The position numbers and the translations under genes were made by a program. Under the pieces are notes generated by a model. It did no database searches. It had not been told where the DNA came from and saw only the letters and a list, made by a program, of their open reading frames with translations. This document shows, piece after piece, positions 25,331 to 37,222 of a stretch of 64,000 nt of DNA. Position 1 is the first letter of the stretch, and the number at the start of each line of letters is the position of its first letter. Source of the stretch: Prochilodus magdalenae (taxonomy: Eukaryota; Chordata; Actinopteri; Characiformes; Prochilodontidae); contig JAMWET010007210.1 of the NCBI GenBank assembly GCA_024036415.1, forward strand, positions 47,501-111,500, given 5' to 3'.

Positions 25331-27649
25331 CCTGGTCACCTTTATCCTCCTTCCCAACACACCTGCACTCCCACGTACAATCCCTTCATGCAACTATTTC
25401 TTAAAGATAATTTTATCGCCTTCAAGAGTGGAAAGTAAAAGTAGCATGCTTTATTATGACTCTATCCTATTACCATTTCTCTAACGAGACTCTTACATAA
25501 TAAAGTCACTGTAAGTGAGAAATTCCAGCGTCACTCTCGGTACACTAATAATAATAATAATAATAGTCTTAAGAGAATGTTATTAATTAGTCTGACACTG
25601 ATGTCTGTTAAAATAGTCATAAACACAAAACACTGAAGGCGAACGGTATCCATTAAATAGAACCAAGCTCTGTCTAACCGAGCAAAACAAGTTCAGAACA
25701 AAGTACCTGCTGTGCCCTGATTGGTGGGCTCACTTCACGATTCTCTTGCTTTGGTATGTTCAGTTATAGTCGAAAGGAACGGCATTTCACGTATGTAGCG
25801 AAGTAAAGAAAGATATTTGACTTTGATAGTAAAAAGTCACCCAGAATAGAAATACTTCAGTAAAGATAGATGCAAAAATGACTTAAGTCCAGTAACGGGT
25901 TTCATTTACTGAGGGATAGGCATCACGGGGACAGGCAGCTGGTGACCTAGCCTGCTTGCTTTTGGTTATGCTGGGCGAGTTTTAGCTCAAGGCTGAAACT
26001 GTTTGGCCGTGAGGCAAGACATGTCAACCTTCTGGTGGGATTAGGACCACCACGTTCACATCCTGAAGAGAGAAGTATAGTTATATTCAGAGGTCATTCA
26101 TCAGACTTCACGAAGATTTTCATAAGACATACTTTGTACGTGTATTTTGCAGCCCAGACGAACAAAAGCTTTATTAGAAAGAAAACAGATTTCGATTTTA
26201 CCGTATTTAAAAAACATATTACACATAATACACTGTATTGTATTTAAAATAATGTCTCAGGAATCTGGCTATAATTTCATAACTATTATGTGTAAAAAAC
26301 TTTTTGTGAACGAGCTTTTGGAGTCAGTAAATTATTATAAATTATAATTACACTTGTGCACAAGTCTGACTATTGGAGCTTCTCTAGAACAGAGCATTGG
26401 CCTCACATCACAGGTACTGAATAATGCAGGAATGTCAAAAAATGGTTAAAAGCCCCCTGTAAAATGGCACGGTGGAGAGGTGGATTATGTTACGGCTAAT
26501 TGAAACAGGGCAGGTCGAAAATGACTGTGAAATAATTTTCTGCCGTGATGACTGGAACACAAACCAAAACAAAACAAAAGGTCTGTCCTGCACAGAGCCT
26601 CACAGGCCAAACGAAATGCTTTATACACATATGAACACATATAAAATAAATAATATATATAAATAAATAACTATATACTTGAAATGAAGCCACTCTAAAT
26701 GTAGGCATCCTCGTATAAACTTGTTGTACACTGTGGTTTCTCATTAAGTGGGATTTTTGTCATTGCTCTGTAAAGCTTATCCATGCGCTCAACAGTAGCT
26801 ACCACAGAACGTATGCTTTTGTGGATGGGTCAATTAGCATTCTACAGCCGAAATGAAGGGAATAATGGAATGACGTGCTTAAACAGCTTTAACATATGCT
26901 AAATGCCTGGCTAAATGTGGCTTCATGTCTCCAACCCGCTTTAAGCAGTTTGCCTCTCTTTTATCTTTAGCCCTGAAACTCAGCCAACCAGCATAGGCCT
27001 CATTAACGAGCAAGCAGGTGGAGGAAGCATATGTGGGAGAAAGGGGCCGCGATTTGGAAAGTGTCTGAACTCCGGGACATGAAGGATAATGCTCAACAGG
27101 CTTACACTGATAAGCTTAGTATTTCACCTCCCATTCGTCCTCACTCCCCTGTTGCTTTATCTGTCCTTTTTCCCCTTTGCCTCATTCCAGGCGCTATTCA
27201 TTCGCTCCCGAGCATGTCCGTTATTTATGTCATGTCTATACCATTGAAGTTTCAGCTTTAGTTTCCTGACAGCCAAATTAAAAATTGATTTCCTCTTTAG
27301 ATCCCCGTTCGACTGGCCTGAGCTTTCCGTCTCTGTCTCGTTGACCCTGGGCTGTATTAATCACCCCTCCGTTCTAACTGCTCAACCGTACACTCCATGT
27401 TAGGGCACTGCTTTTCTCGGCCCTGGTGGAGCTGCTGCAGCGCTGATGGAGACATTCATACATCTATATTAACACTGCAGGGCAACTTAACTTTAGATAC
27501 AACTTAAAAGAATACTTTCACCCTAAACTCATGTGCATTTATAAAGAAGCTCCGCTCTTCAACTTCTACACCTACAATATCTGCACCCAGAAGGAATCGA
27601 GCAACAGGAATAGAACTTGTGGGTAGGTTTGCTCCACTGCGCATGTGAC

Positions 27650-28245
27650 GTAAGCAGGGATGGGCTTATCTCCGTACCTGACTGACCCAACACCACCATT
27701 ACAGACCTCCAGTGAGCAGTGGTGTCCTCCATCAGTCATCCTGTTAGTGCAGCACCATTGGCAGACGGCTGCACCACGCAGGACTGCATGTACACAGACC
27801 GTTACCACGACTGTCCTTAACAACACGTCACCGTCACCAAAGACTGCAGTGGTGTCGTACCAGACTGTCATGGAGAGACTCAGAATGGCAGCGGGTCATC
27901 TTCAGTGACGAGTCCCGCTTTAGTCTTGGTGGAGACGCCCAACGAGTCGGTGTGTGGAGGCACCGTGATCAGCACCAAGATGATTGGTTTGTTGTCACAC
28001 GTCCAGAAGACCTGGTGTCCCTCCACCTCCACCCCTACCGCACCATCTGCAGGAACTGTGAGAGGATGTTCAAGCTGCATGGGATGGATTATCACAGGAC
28101 ACCGTTAGGAACCTCTACAGCTCTGAGATGGCAAATTTAGCAAACATGGCGGCCCGACACCATACAAAGAGACAGACTTCTGAAGGTGTAGCTCAGAAAA
28201 TATTCCCCATATCAGTCCAAATTTATCAGGAGTTATTGTTCTGTA
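27650..28245 (+). mobile_element. Decayed Tc1-like transposon
   Basis: From 27886 the forward frame reads WQRVIFSDESRFSLGGDAQR, the segment around the first catalytic aspartate of Tc1-family DDE transposases (Asp codon at 27907). It continues with VWRHRDQHQDDWFVVTRPED before losing homology. The centre and most of the DDE core are missing. The 3' end matches the relic at 25228-25330. Not functional; the left end is not resolved. Confidence 0.7.
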
Positions 28246-29675
28246 ACCTTTCTCTCACCTGGAACTGATTGTCCACGATACAGCTACAGATAAGGGAGAT
28301 TAGTTAGAGCAGTCCTGTAGCCCCCTGCCCTCACATCTTAATGTGTTTCCTGCTCCCAACACAGCTTATTGAACTTATCAGCTCATTAACAAGCCCGTTC
28401 AGAGATGCAGGAGGTGTTAAAGCAGGAAATCAACTACGGGTGCCTCCAGGAAACACAGACTACCCAGGTGTACCTTTAAATAAGGAGACCTTCTGCTTCT
28501 TAGCGCCAATGAAGCCATTGTAAATAGCTGAGAGCTGGTAAGTAGATGCGAGTAACAATGTGTTATTATTACTCTGCCTTGGCCATATGCTCAAAGACTA
28601 CATGATGGGTTTAGCTCGTGCAGGTTTGGGGGCTTGGCAGCTCTAACATGCCTTTTAAGACAGTGCCGAACCTCTCTGAAGCCTCCGCTAGTAATTGCAT
28701 TTTCTCCTGTTCCCTCTCTCCCCGTGCTGGCACCTCTTATTTGGCTCCAACCTCTGCTTTTATTCTTCTGTCATGGGCACTGACAGGCAATGTAGCTGGC
28801 TGGTGTTATTTTCAGAGACACTCAAGTTCGCACCCTGCAACAAAGCGTCAGTCATCATCTGCGTCTGGTGTGAAAATGAAAAGCATGTTATTCCTCGCCA
28901 GGCCGGGTCCATTCTGCCACCTGGCCCTAGAGAAGTCTACCCTAAGACCACTTCTAGGAAGCATCTCGGAATAGTAGGGCAGTTTCTGTGACGGCTATGC
29001 TGTTTATCTTTCCTGGGTCTCTGACTATCGGCAAAGAATGGTGGCTTCTGTTGCCTAACGAGGCCACAGCTCCCTACTTCGACGAGAAAGGATCGTTTAA
29101 CTGACATGCAGAGTTACCAGCCATGGAACAGCATTCGAACAGGTCCCTTATGAAGACTGGATGGCGTAAAGGTCAACCCTCCAGAAGACTCATTGTTGTC
29201 ATAGTTTGCAAAGTAGGGTTCCCATCTCAGCCTTGTAATTCCTGAACACTCGGCGGAACACTCCCTTCAGTGGACGTGTGGTTATGGTCACGGCAATCAG
29301 ATGTAGCCACATTATGACTGTTGATGGCTACATGATGGCTGATGACCAGATATTCCCGTTTTTAGTGGAGCAGCGGTAACCGTAGTGCACTGCAGGAACC
29401 CCTGGAACATTTTGTCTCCTTCATCAATAAACCAGATGTTGGCTTTTTTTCTTTTTGAGAGTCGTGGCACACATAGTGTTGAGTTCCATTGCATCTATTA
29501 TTATAGGTACAGAGTGCCCCGCTGCCTTTTCCACCATAAATAAGCAATCAACACTACTACAGCTTTCCTCCGATCCATCCATTTACGTCAGCGATGGCGT
29601 CGCCATGGCAATGAGTGCATGGCCACTTACCACTACCGCTTGTGCACTGCATTGGTTGGCTATGCCAACATTTAA

Positions 29676-29900
29676 AGTCAAGTCAAGTGGTTTTATTGTC
29701 AATGCTTCAATATGTACATACAGACGTCCCAATGAACAGTTAACCATAAATAGATTACGAATAAATCCAGAGTACACTGAATGTAATACACAGTAAAGAT
29801 AAAACCGACGGACGCAGGACATATAATAGAATAAAATAAGGGCTCTGAGGTAGACATAAAGGAGACAATACGGCACTGAAGACAGTAAGGACGATGAGTG
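29676..29900. repeat. Fish dispersed repeat
   Basis: Begins AAGTCAAGTCAAGTGGTTTT followed by ATTGTCAATGCTTCAATATG, a frequent teleost repeat motif. Borders and family uncertain. Confidence 0.45.
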
Positions 29901-31730
29901 ACATGTGCACTAGCAAAATTAAGATGTAGGATTAAAGTGGATATGACGGTGGCTGTATAAACAGTAGTGCAGGTGGAATAACATTAAGGCTGATAGAGGT
30001 CAGTTCAGCTATGGAACCTAATCATCTCAGCCACTGTGATGCAGTGCTTAGTGCATACACATGTTATTAGCTTTCCACCAATCAAATCATTTATTTTTTG
30101 GATGCAAATGTTCGGTTGGATAGAAGTAAACAGTGTAAACCTCACAAGACAAGACAACATGCTTCGATTCTGCATTTTGAATGGCTAGAACTTGTTGAAA
30201 AGTGGTGAAAAGTGAAAATGAAGGTGTGAGCATTTTTTGCGAGTAGAATTATAAATTACACTCTCTAAAATGTAAGTATATATATATATATATGTATATA
30301 ATATCTTTAAAAATCTGTTCAAAATATCTTTTTATTGAGGGTTAGGGGCTTGGCAAACTGTGCCTCTATAGGCTGGTCAACTTTGGGTCAAGATAAATAA
30401 TTTTAATACATGGAAAGTGTTTTTCACATAACGTTGTGGCTGAAGCTGCGATATGCTCCCAACTGCTGATTCAGTTTTCCGTTCCACCTTAACTGGCGTT
30501 GCAGTTATATTCAGGCACTGGAGCACTATTAAGGTAGCTGCTGCCTCTTGTAAGTTTGGTGAAGTCATTGGCGAATACAAAGCCATTTAGTCTCTTAAAA
30601 GAAGGGGCATATAACATCCACCATTTCTCCAGCTGTTTCAACAAATTCGGACTACGGTGATGACTTCTCAGTGCCTTACTCCAAACCCCCCTCCGTTGCC
30701 CCTCATCAGCCTCCAGGTGAAATAAACTGAATTATCATCATATCACTGTAATAACAGACATTTAGGATGGTTTAATCTCTGCTGTGACCCGCTATCACCG
30801 CTTCGGGGGCTGTACTGGTTCAAAGATCAGTCGAGGACAACTCCGAGTCGTACATCAGATTAACCATGAATGCAGTGTCTGTGTTAAGCGCCGTCTCGAA
30901 GCTGCGGCTTTCTTCGGAATCTCTTCCCATGTGGGGGACCTGTAAGCCAATGCCCAGTCCCAGCCCACCACATGCAGAACCGTCTGATTAAAAAACAATA
31001 ATGAATATACATTAAACATATTAAAATGAGAAAGTCAGAAGCCTGTTTATGAAATATATAGGGTATAAGTGAAAATGTTAGATGATAGAAATAATCAAGG
31101 AGAGTGCAGATACCTAATATAGATGTCTAAGTACAGTAATGAAGTGCTTGCTGGCCACCTCTAGTAGTTCTCTTCCATATTAAAGGTCATTCAATTCTGC
31201 TTAGCATACATTACATACGCATCACAGTCCACGCATCAGTGTGGGACGAGCTTCTGAGGCTGTGACTAATTTTTCAGTGTCCAAAATCATATAAGCAGAG
31301 AAAAACCAGCTTCCAGATCAGCGCTATGATGCTATGACACACATTTTGGAGACAGGCCCAGCTCTGAGAGGTGCAGCTAGCTTCTTTATATTCATTGCCT
31401 TCCCTGAAGAAACCATACCGCTATCTATGATGATAAAAGAGTATCGATTGACCCGAGGAAAAAAACTGCCTTCTGTTCTTCACTGGATGTGACTGCTATG
31501 TTTATGTAATTTACTCATGCGTGCGGGTATTTAAGGGGGAACTGAGTATTTACTGAGTGCAGAAGCGTGCCCCCCAGGCACATATCAGCCGCAATTTGTC
31601 TCCACCACTGGGCAGCATGCTACTCCATTTCCACACCCTGCCAGCGTAGAAGCCTGCAGACTGAAAATAGGACTTTCTCTCCGCTCCCTCAATATCTCTC
31701 TACTCCCATCTCACTCTCTTTCTCTCCCAG

Positions 31731-32157
31731 GTGGTGTACACGAATAACGAGTTCAGGCTGGAGCTCTCCCGTCTCGCTGAGTTGCATGACCCTAAGGTCG
31801 CCGTGCATGGTGATCTGACCTTCCGCTGCGAGGACGTGGCCGCTCTGGACCCGGTCAGCTTTGACGCGCCGACTGCTTACATCACCCTCCCTCGCTGGAA
31901 TGCCAAGAAGACCGGCTCTGTCTCCTTTGATTTCCGCACCACGGAGCCCAGTGGTCTGCTGCTCTACAGCCATGGGCGAGGGCAGGGGCCCAGAGAGCGG
32001 CGGCCCAGGGTCGACTTCTTCGCCATGGAGCTGCTGGATGGCTTTCTATACCTGCTCATGGACATGGGCTCCGGCAGCATCAAGATGAAGGCAAGCAGCA
32101 AGAAGGTGAATGATGGAGAGTGGTGCCATGTGGACTTTCAAAGAGAGGGCCGTAAAG
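31731..32157 (+). CDS. nrxn2: nrxn2 exon, LNS2 end and LNS3 start
   Basis: A 427-bp exon of 142 codons plus one base (phase 0 in, 1 out). It starts [20 protein letters not shown], closes LNS2 with the [11 protein letters not shown] cysteine, then opens LNS3 with [60 protein letters not shown] and [20 protein letters not shown]. The spacing and the [22 protein letters not shown] style fit neurexin-2 better than neurexin-1. Acceptor TCTCTCCCAG follows a strong CT tract; donor AAAGGTAAGAGG. The loop after YSHGRG is shorter than the histidine/lysine-rich loop I recall in neurexin-1. Confidence 0.97.
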
Positions 32158-32716
32158 GTAAGAGGCACTGCCGTCTGAGCCATGGTACACACCATGAAGG
32201 CTTCCCAATTAGATTACTCGAGGATACGATATGTTTGTGCCATATCGATGAAAGTCTGCTTCTTTAGCGTTTCAGGACTCTGTTCTCTCCTTCTGATAGA
32301 ACTGGTAGGTGACCAGTCAGATGGTTGGTGCCAAGCCCAATCGTATCACAGTTCTGCCAGCTTCTTCTCGTTTGAGAATAAATGGCGCAGCAGTTACATT
32401 CTGGAATAGGTTGTTGTTCGTATTTTCCTGGTGCACCTTAAATGGTGCAGCAGTTAGGCTGTGCTCCCGCACCTTGTTGTTAGAGTTTCCCATTCTCCTT
32501 AAGTGGTGCAGCAGGCTACATTCTGGATTCCCGTTTACAGAACCAGGGCTGCATACCAAGCGCAGACTTCATCCACACACAGGGAGAACAGACCAGCACA
32601 TGGAGGTTATCTGGAATGGTAGAGCAGCTTATGCAGGCCAGAATTTATTTTCCCAGTATGTTGGGAAATTCAAAAAGTAATCAGCAATTATGAATTATTT
32701 AAAATGTGCAGACCTT

Positions 32717-33018
32717 TTAGCTAACGGAGGACGGGCCTGGGTTAGATTTTATGACCGGGGTAGCCGGGATTCTTTGTGTGTTCAGTTTGCACGCTCTCCC
32801 TGTGTCAGTGTGGGGTTTCTCCGGGTGCTCTGGCTTCCTCCCACAGCCTTAGACATGCAGTCAGCTGAAGTGGAGATGCTAAATTGCCCGTAAGTGTGAA
32901 TGAGTGAATGAGTGTGTATGTCTGCATGTCTGGACTGGTGGCCTGTCCAGGGTGCTTCCTGCCTCCTGCCCAGTGAGCGCTCGGGTAGGCTCCAGCAACC
33001 CCCATGACTGAAAGATAG
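32717..33018 (+). repeat. L2-type LINE 3' fragment
   Basis: Words such as TTTGCACGCTCTCCCTGTGT, TTTCTCCGGGTGCTCTGGCT, CTTCCTCCCACAGCC, CTAAATTGCCCG, GGCCTGTCCAGGGTG and GGTAGGCTCCAGCAACCCCC follow each other as in the widespread fish L2-like LINE end. It ends in simple AATG/AATC repeats. A shorter, more decayed piece of the same family lies near 45630-45760. Confidence 0.7.
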
Positions 33019-34578
33019 TTCAATAAATGAATGAAGCAATCAATCAATCAATCAGTCAACGAATCAAAGTCCTGCAGTTAGACAGTCCTAAAATTCTGCA
33101 GCCCCTTTAGCACCCCCGCCTCCCGCATTCCTCATTCACTACTTCGGTGAATCCTGTGATTGCACATCCCCTCCACCTCAAATCCTCAAACGTGTTCTTG
33201 ATCCGTTAAGCATGCACATGCAGCTGCATGCCAACATAGTCAAAACTGATTGCTGTTCTGACGAAGACACCTTATCGTCCAATCACCTAAGCCTAGTGAT
33301 GAGCTCCTGTAGGCTGGTACTGTCCGTTTGAGCTCTATCTGCAGCCATTAGCATATCCCTGGGACTTGCTCTCCACTAGTGGAGCCTAGGGACTTTTATT
33401 CTCTACTAATCCATCCACTACTAAAGCCTCTCCTCCTCCAGCAAGGTCTGCTGCCTCAGATGTACGACGTAAGGGATTACATACCCACAAAAGAGCCGAC
33501 AGTCTGTGTGAATCACTTCACCTTTCTCTGTGCCTCAGCCATAGGAATCCGTTGTCTTTGTCAATCTAAGTTTATCCAGTGGGCAGCAGAGGCTCAGGGG
33601 TAAAGCAAAGCTGCCACACCGGAGTCGAGGGTCTCCCTATGGGGTCACTAGGTGATGCTGCTGTAATGCTGGAGGGCTACAGCTACTGATGTCCCCGCTT
33701 TATTTATGAACACAACCTTTGTGCCCTTCAGCGTGAGGTTTAAACCCCAGCGGCTCCAGGTTATTATGCTCGTATTACTTACCACCCCTCATTATTATTT
33801 AAAGACAACTTTAGCGCTGCGTGGGCCGTGCATTTCCTCTCTGTTCCCTATTTACCACCTCCAGGGGTTAAATTGGACCGCGGCGTACCTTTGGTTTATG
33901 TGAGCAGCATGCAGAATTGAGCCGCAGTACTGTAATTTGATGGAAACGTGAATTATTTCTAATGCTTTGTGAGATCCGTTTAGCTGTTCATTGTAATGAA
34001 CCCCTCTGGTAGGCAGTTAGACAGCCCAATGACAGCGACACTCCACCATCCTCCATATTCCCCACTACCTCCTTATCACACTGCAAGCATCTTTTTTTTC
34101 TGTGCTGCACGTGTTAAGATCCTGATTAGTGATCACTCTTTCTCTTGTACTGTTGATTGTTAAGTACATTTGAAGTCTAGTTTCAGGTTGATGCATAAAT
34201 TTAATGCATGTCTGATATAACCCTATAGTATTTTCCGGTATGTGCGGGATGTGAAAGATAGGAGAAGAAGCAGGAAGCACGTACAAGGTTTTTTTTTATT
34301 TAGTTATGTGTTAGGCATGCAAACTAACACATAACTAAATAATTTTACAAAATTAAAAGAGAGGGAAAGTGATACTTTACTTTGTAAGTCTACTACTAAT
34401 GTAAATCAATGTAAAATCAATGTTTTTATTTAGTTTAAGTCATTTTAGATTTTTTTTTTGTTCATCATGAAATGTAAAGGGCCACAGACACTGTCAAGTT
34501 ACATCACAAACTGAAAAAAAACCATCAAAAATTATATACATTTTAAATATATATAATTAATATATAATAATAATATAA

Positions 34579-34580
<2 letters not shown>

Positions 34581-34636
<56 letters not shown>

Positions 34637-34675
34637 TTAATATATAATTATAAAATAATTTATATATAATGTTTT

Positions 34676-34742
<67 letters not shown>
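34581..34742. repeat. (AT)n microsatellite pair
   Basis: Two long AT runs (about 34584-34632 and 34680-34742) flank a TAATTATTAA-type spacer. Self-complementary throughout and able to extrude as a cruciform; length is likely unstable. Confidence 0.95.
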
Positions 34743-34746
<4 letters not shown>

Positions 34747-34870
34747 GGTTTTTTTGACAACAGTAATATACTACATACACCAAATATGATTAGGATTTAG
34801 AACTGAGTTTAAACATGAAGTAGTTCAAACCATAAATTGATGCATGTAAAACAAGATGCATGTAAAAGAT

Positions 34871-35091
34871 ATTTACATTTACGGCATTTAGCTGAGGCTC
34901 TTATCCAGAGCGACTTACAGGGTTAATCATATTACCCGTAGGCCAGTGTAGTGTAAGGAGTCCTGCCCAAGGACTCTTATTGGTGTAGCACAGCATAGTC
35001 ACCCAGACCGGGAAATGGACCCCAGTCTCCCACATGGGACAGTAGCTTCCTGGTGGGTAGTGGTGTTATATCTGTGTGCCACACCAGCCTC
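34871..35091 (-). repeat. tRNA-derived SINE, copy 2 (inverted)
   Basis: Read on the minus strand it starts with a box-A-like GGTGTGGCACACAGATATAA, passes a degenerate box B (GGGGTCCATTTCCCGGTC), then CTGTGCTACACC, TCCTTGGGCAGGACTCC and the tail GTAAGTCGCTCTGGATAAGA, ending in TGCCGTAAATG. Same family as the copies at 2622, 35388 and 51377. Confidence 0.85.
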
Positions 35092-35387
35092 CATATTCCT
35101 CTATGAGCTTAATATTACATATTCAGTGCACCTAACATTTCATCATTTCATGGGAACCGGGTTACTTACTTCTCTAAGGTTAAACTGTAAACTCCTCTCC
35201 TCGTCTTCGTCTGGTTCTCCTTGTTTGCACCTCCTCATGTGCTTTTGTGTGTTTTGGTTTAATGCTCCACCCTTTATTCACATGCTTCACCTGTGTCTTA
35301 TGTACAACCCTACCCAGTAGTTACTTGCAGGTGTGACACATAGTGTATCCTAAACAAACTTCCTGAAGTGTCTTATGTGGTTGGTGT

Positions 35388-35592
35388 GGTGCAGCGGATA
35401 ACACCACTAACCACCAGGAAGCTCCCGTCCCATGTGGGAGATTGGGGTTCAATTCCCGGTCTGGATGACTACGCTGTGCTACACCCATACAAGTCCTTGG
35501 GCAAGACTCCTAACACTACACTGGCCCACCTGTAATATGATTAACCTTGTAAGTCGCTCTGGATAAGAGCCTCAGCTAGATGCCGTACATGT
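35388..35592 (+). repeat. tRNA-derived SINE, copy 3
   Basis: Box-A-like GGTGTGGTGCAGCGGATAAC near 35393, box-B-like GGGGTTCAATTCCCGG near 35445, conserved body TCCTTGGGCAAGACTCC, tail GTAAGTCGCTCTGGATAAGA near 35550. It faces away from copy 2, with about 300 bp between them. Confidence 0.88.
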
Positions 35593-36532
35593 CTTATATA
35601 TCACATGCTGCTGTATCCCGGATCTCCGCCCAGCCTTGCAGTAGTGTAGACAAACGATATCATCCACATCGGATTTTTATTACCTCTTATACAATGATAT
35701 TTTATTACATCATTCAACAATGATTACATATTCATATTCATATACATACTGAGTTTAATGAATGTCATGTCTGTTTGCCTTACATTTTGTATTGATGGTT
35801 TTGAGTCTGAAATATTTTCTGTTGACTTTGACAGCAAGTAATGGCAAGGAAAAGGAATATCAAGACTGGTCACCGAATTTCTTTTCATCAAATGCAAATC
35901 ATAATAAAATATAATATGATAATATGATAATAGTTAAAAGTTTAGGATTTCCACTTTTGTGTTTAAATGAGCTATGAGAGAGAAAGAGTCTCAAATCAAA
36001 TGACCTAATCTAATTATTATAATCAAATTACATTATGCTTTAAACCTGTGCCTAATTAACCTACCATTAAAAATGACATGTCATTAGTAATGTTATGTTA
36101 ATAGCTTTGTAATTTTATATACAGTGTTATTATTTAGTTTGTTTGTTCTTTGTTCTTCAACTTTCTAAGCTTTTCAGAATCATACTCCATTATTTATTTT
36201 ATTACAGATGCTTAGATTGGTTAATTTTATTTGACCCAAGTTTGCTAATTATGTGAGATGCTCAAGACTGTATAGGACTAGCATATTAGCATCATTCTGT
36301 ACATTATTTATGCAACAAAATTGATTTTATTTTATATCAGATATTTTAAAAACAAACTTTAGAACAGTGATTCCACACCTCTGAGTTTTAGTGTGGTATT
36401 AATCACATTTCAAAGTGCTAACGATTCCAAAAAGCGATTAGCTTAAATGACATTTTCCGACATTGATGGCACCTATGAAGGACCTCCCTCATATCCTATT
36501 CCCCAATTTAACCCCTGTATCCATTCCTCCAG

Positions 36533-36916
36533 GCTCCATCTCAGTGAACGGCCGCAGCATGCCCTTTTCTACCAATGAGGGCAGTGAGGTCCTGGATCTG
36601 GATGGGGAGATGTATCTAGGGGGCCTTCCTGAAGAAAGCGAAGGCCTGCTGATGCCACCTGAGGTGTGGACAGCACCGCTGCGGCTGGGCTTTGTAGGCT
36701 GTGTGAGGGATCTCTTTGTGGACGGCCGCAGTAGGGACCTGCGGCGGCTGGCAGAGCTGCAAAGCGCAGCAGGGGTCAGCAGCTTCTGCACACGTGAAAC
36801 CCACCGACGCTGCAGCGCTGAGCCCTGTGCACACGGGGGCCACTGCAGAGAGGGATGGAACCGCCACATCTGCGACTGCTCTGGCACTGGCTACCTGGGA
36901 CCCAACTGTGAGACAG
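36533..36916 (+). CDS. nrxn2: nrxn2 exon, LNS3 end and EGF2
   Basis: A 384-bp exon (phase 1 in, 1 out). After the split glycine it reads [20 protein letters not shown], then [36 protein letters not shown] and [19 protein letters not shown], closing LNS3 with the cysteine pair GFVGC...SSFC. The EGF-like domain follows: [20 protein letters not shown] then [14 protein letters not shown], showing all six EGF cysteines. In alpha-neurexins this EGF2 hinges LNS3 and LNS4. The acceptor is CATTCCTCCAG and the donor [23 protein letters not shown] and the VCREGWNR-type EGF resemble neurexin-2. Confidence 0.98.
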
Positions 36917-37150
36917 GTGAGCAAACAGGAAAGCAGGGTTCTGGGTTGGGGGAGAGCAGTGGTCCACGTGTACATCTGAGCATCAGTCCTGTAACATCTG
37001 CTTATTCATTTTATGGTAATATAAGTTTTTATATTTTATTAATGATTTGATTTCTTAAAAATCTGATCATTTGTCTTGATACACAAACCAAAAATAATCC
37101 TAATTATTTTACAGTTTTATTATTTAGGTAACTTGTAATGATAGCAGTTA

Positions 37151-37222
37151 CAGTGAGGAAAATAAGTATTTGAACACCCTGCGACTTTGCAAGTTCTCCC
37201 ACTTAGAAATCATGGAGGGTTT
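37151..37222 (+). mobile_element. Truncated Tc1-like left end
   Basis: CAGTGAGGAAAATAAGTATT, then ACTTTGCAAGTTCTCCCAC and TTAGAAATCATGGAGGG match the outer terminal repeat of the element at 59847-61413, preceded by a TA. After about 72 bp the match stops and no matching right end is seen nearby. It is therefore a fragment or the edge of a rearranged copy. Confidence 0.8.

Larger units (their letters stand above)
24189..31730 (+). other. nrxn2: Intron between LNS2 and LNS3 exons (7.5 kb)
   Basis: Phase 0 intron. It holds a Tc1-like relic (about 24620-25330) with a nested probable solo LTR (24928-25222); AT-rich sequence with an (AAT)n run near 25546 and no recognised feature to 27640; a second Tc1-like relic (about 27650-28245); unique sequence to 29675; a fish dispersed repeat (about 29676-29900); an X-box-like motif at 29599; and an 84-nt open segment with splice-like ends at 30633-30716. 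Confidence 0.85.
32158..36532 (+). other. nrxn2: Intron within LNS3 (4.4 kb)
   Basis: Phase 1 intron. It contains a short locally repeated stretch (about 32340-32530, GGTGCAGCAG words), an L2-type LINE tail (about 32717-33018) ending in AATC repeats, unique sequence 33060-34550, a long AT dinucleotide region (34581-34742), and two SINE copies in inverted orientation (34871-35091 and 35388-35592). From 35600 to the exon it is AT-rich with nothing recognised. Confidence 0.85.
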
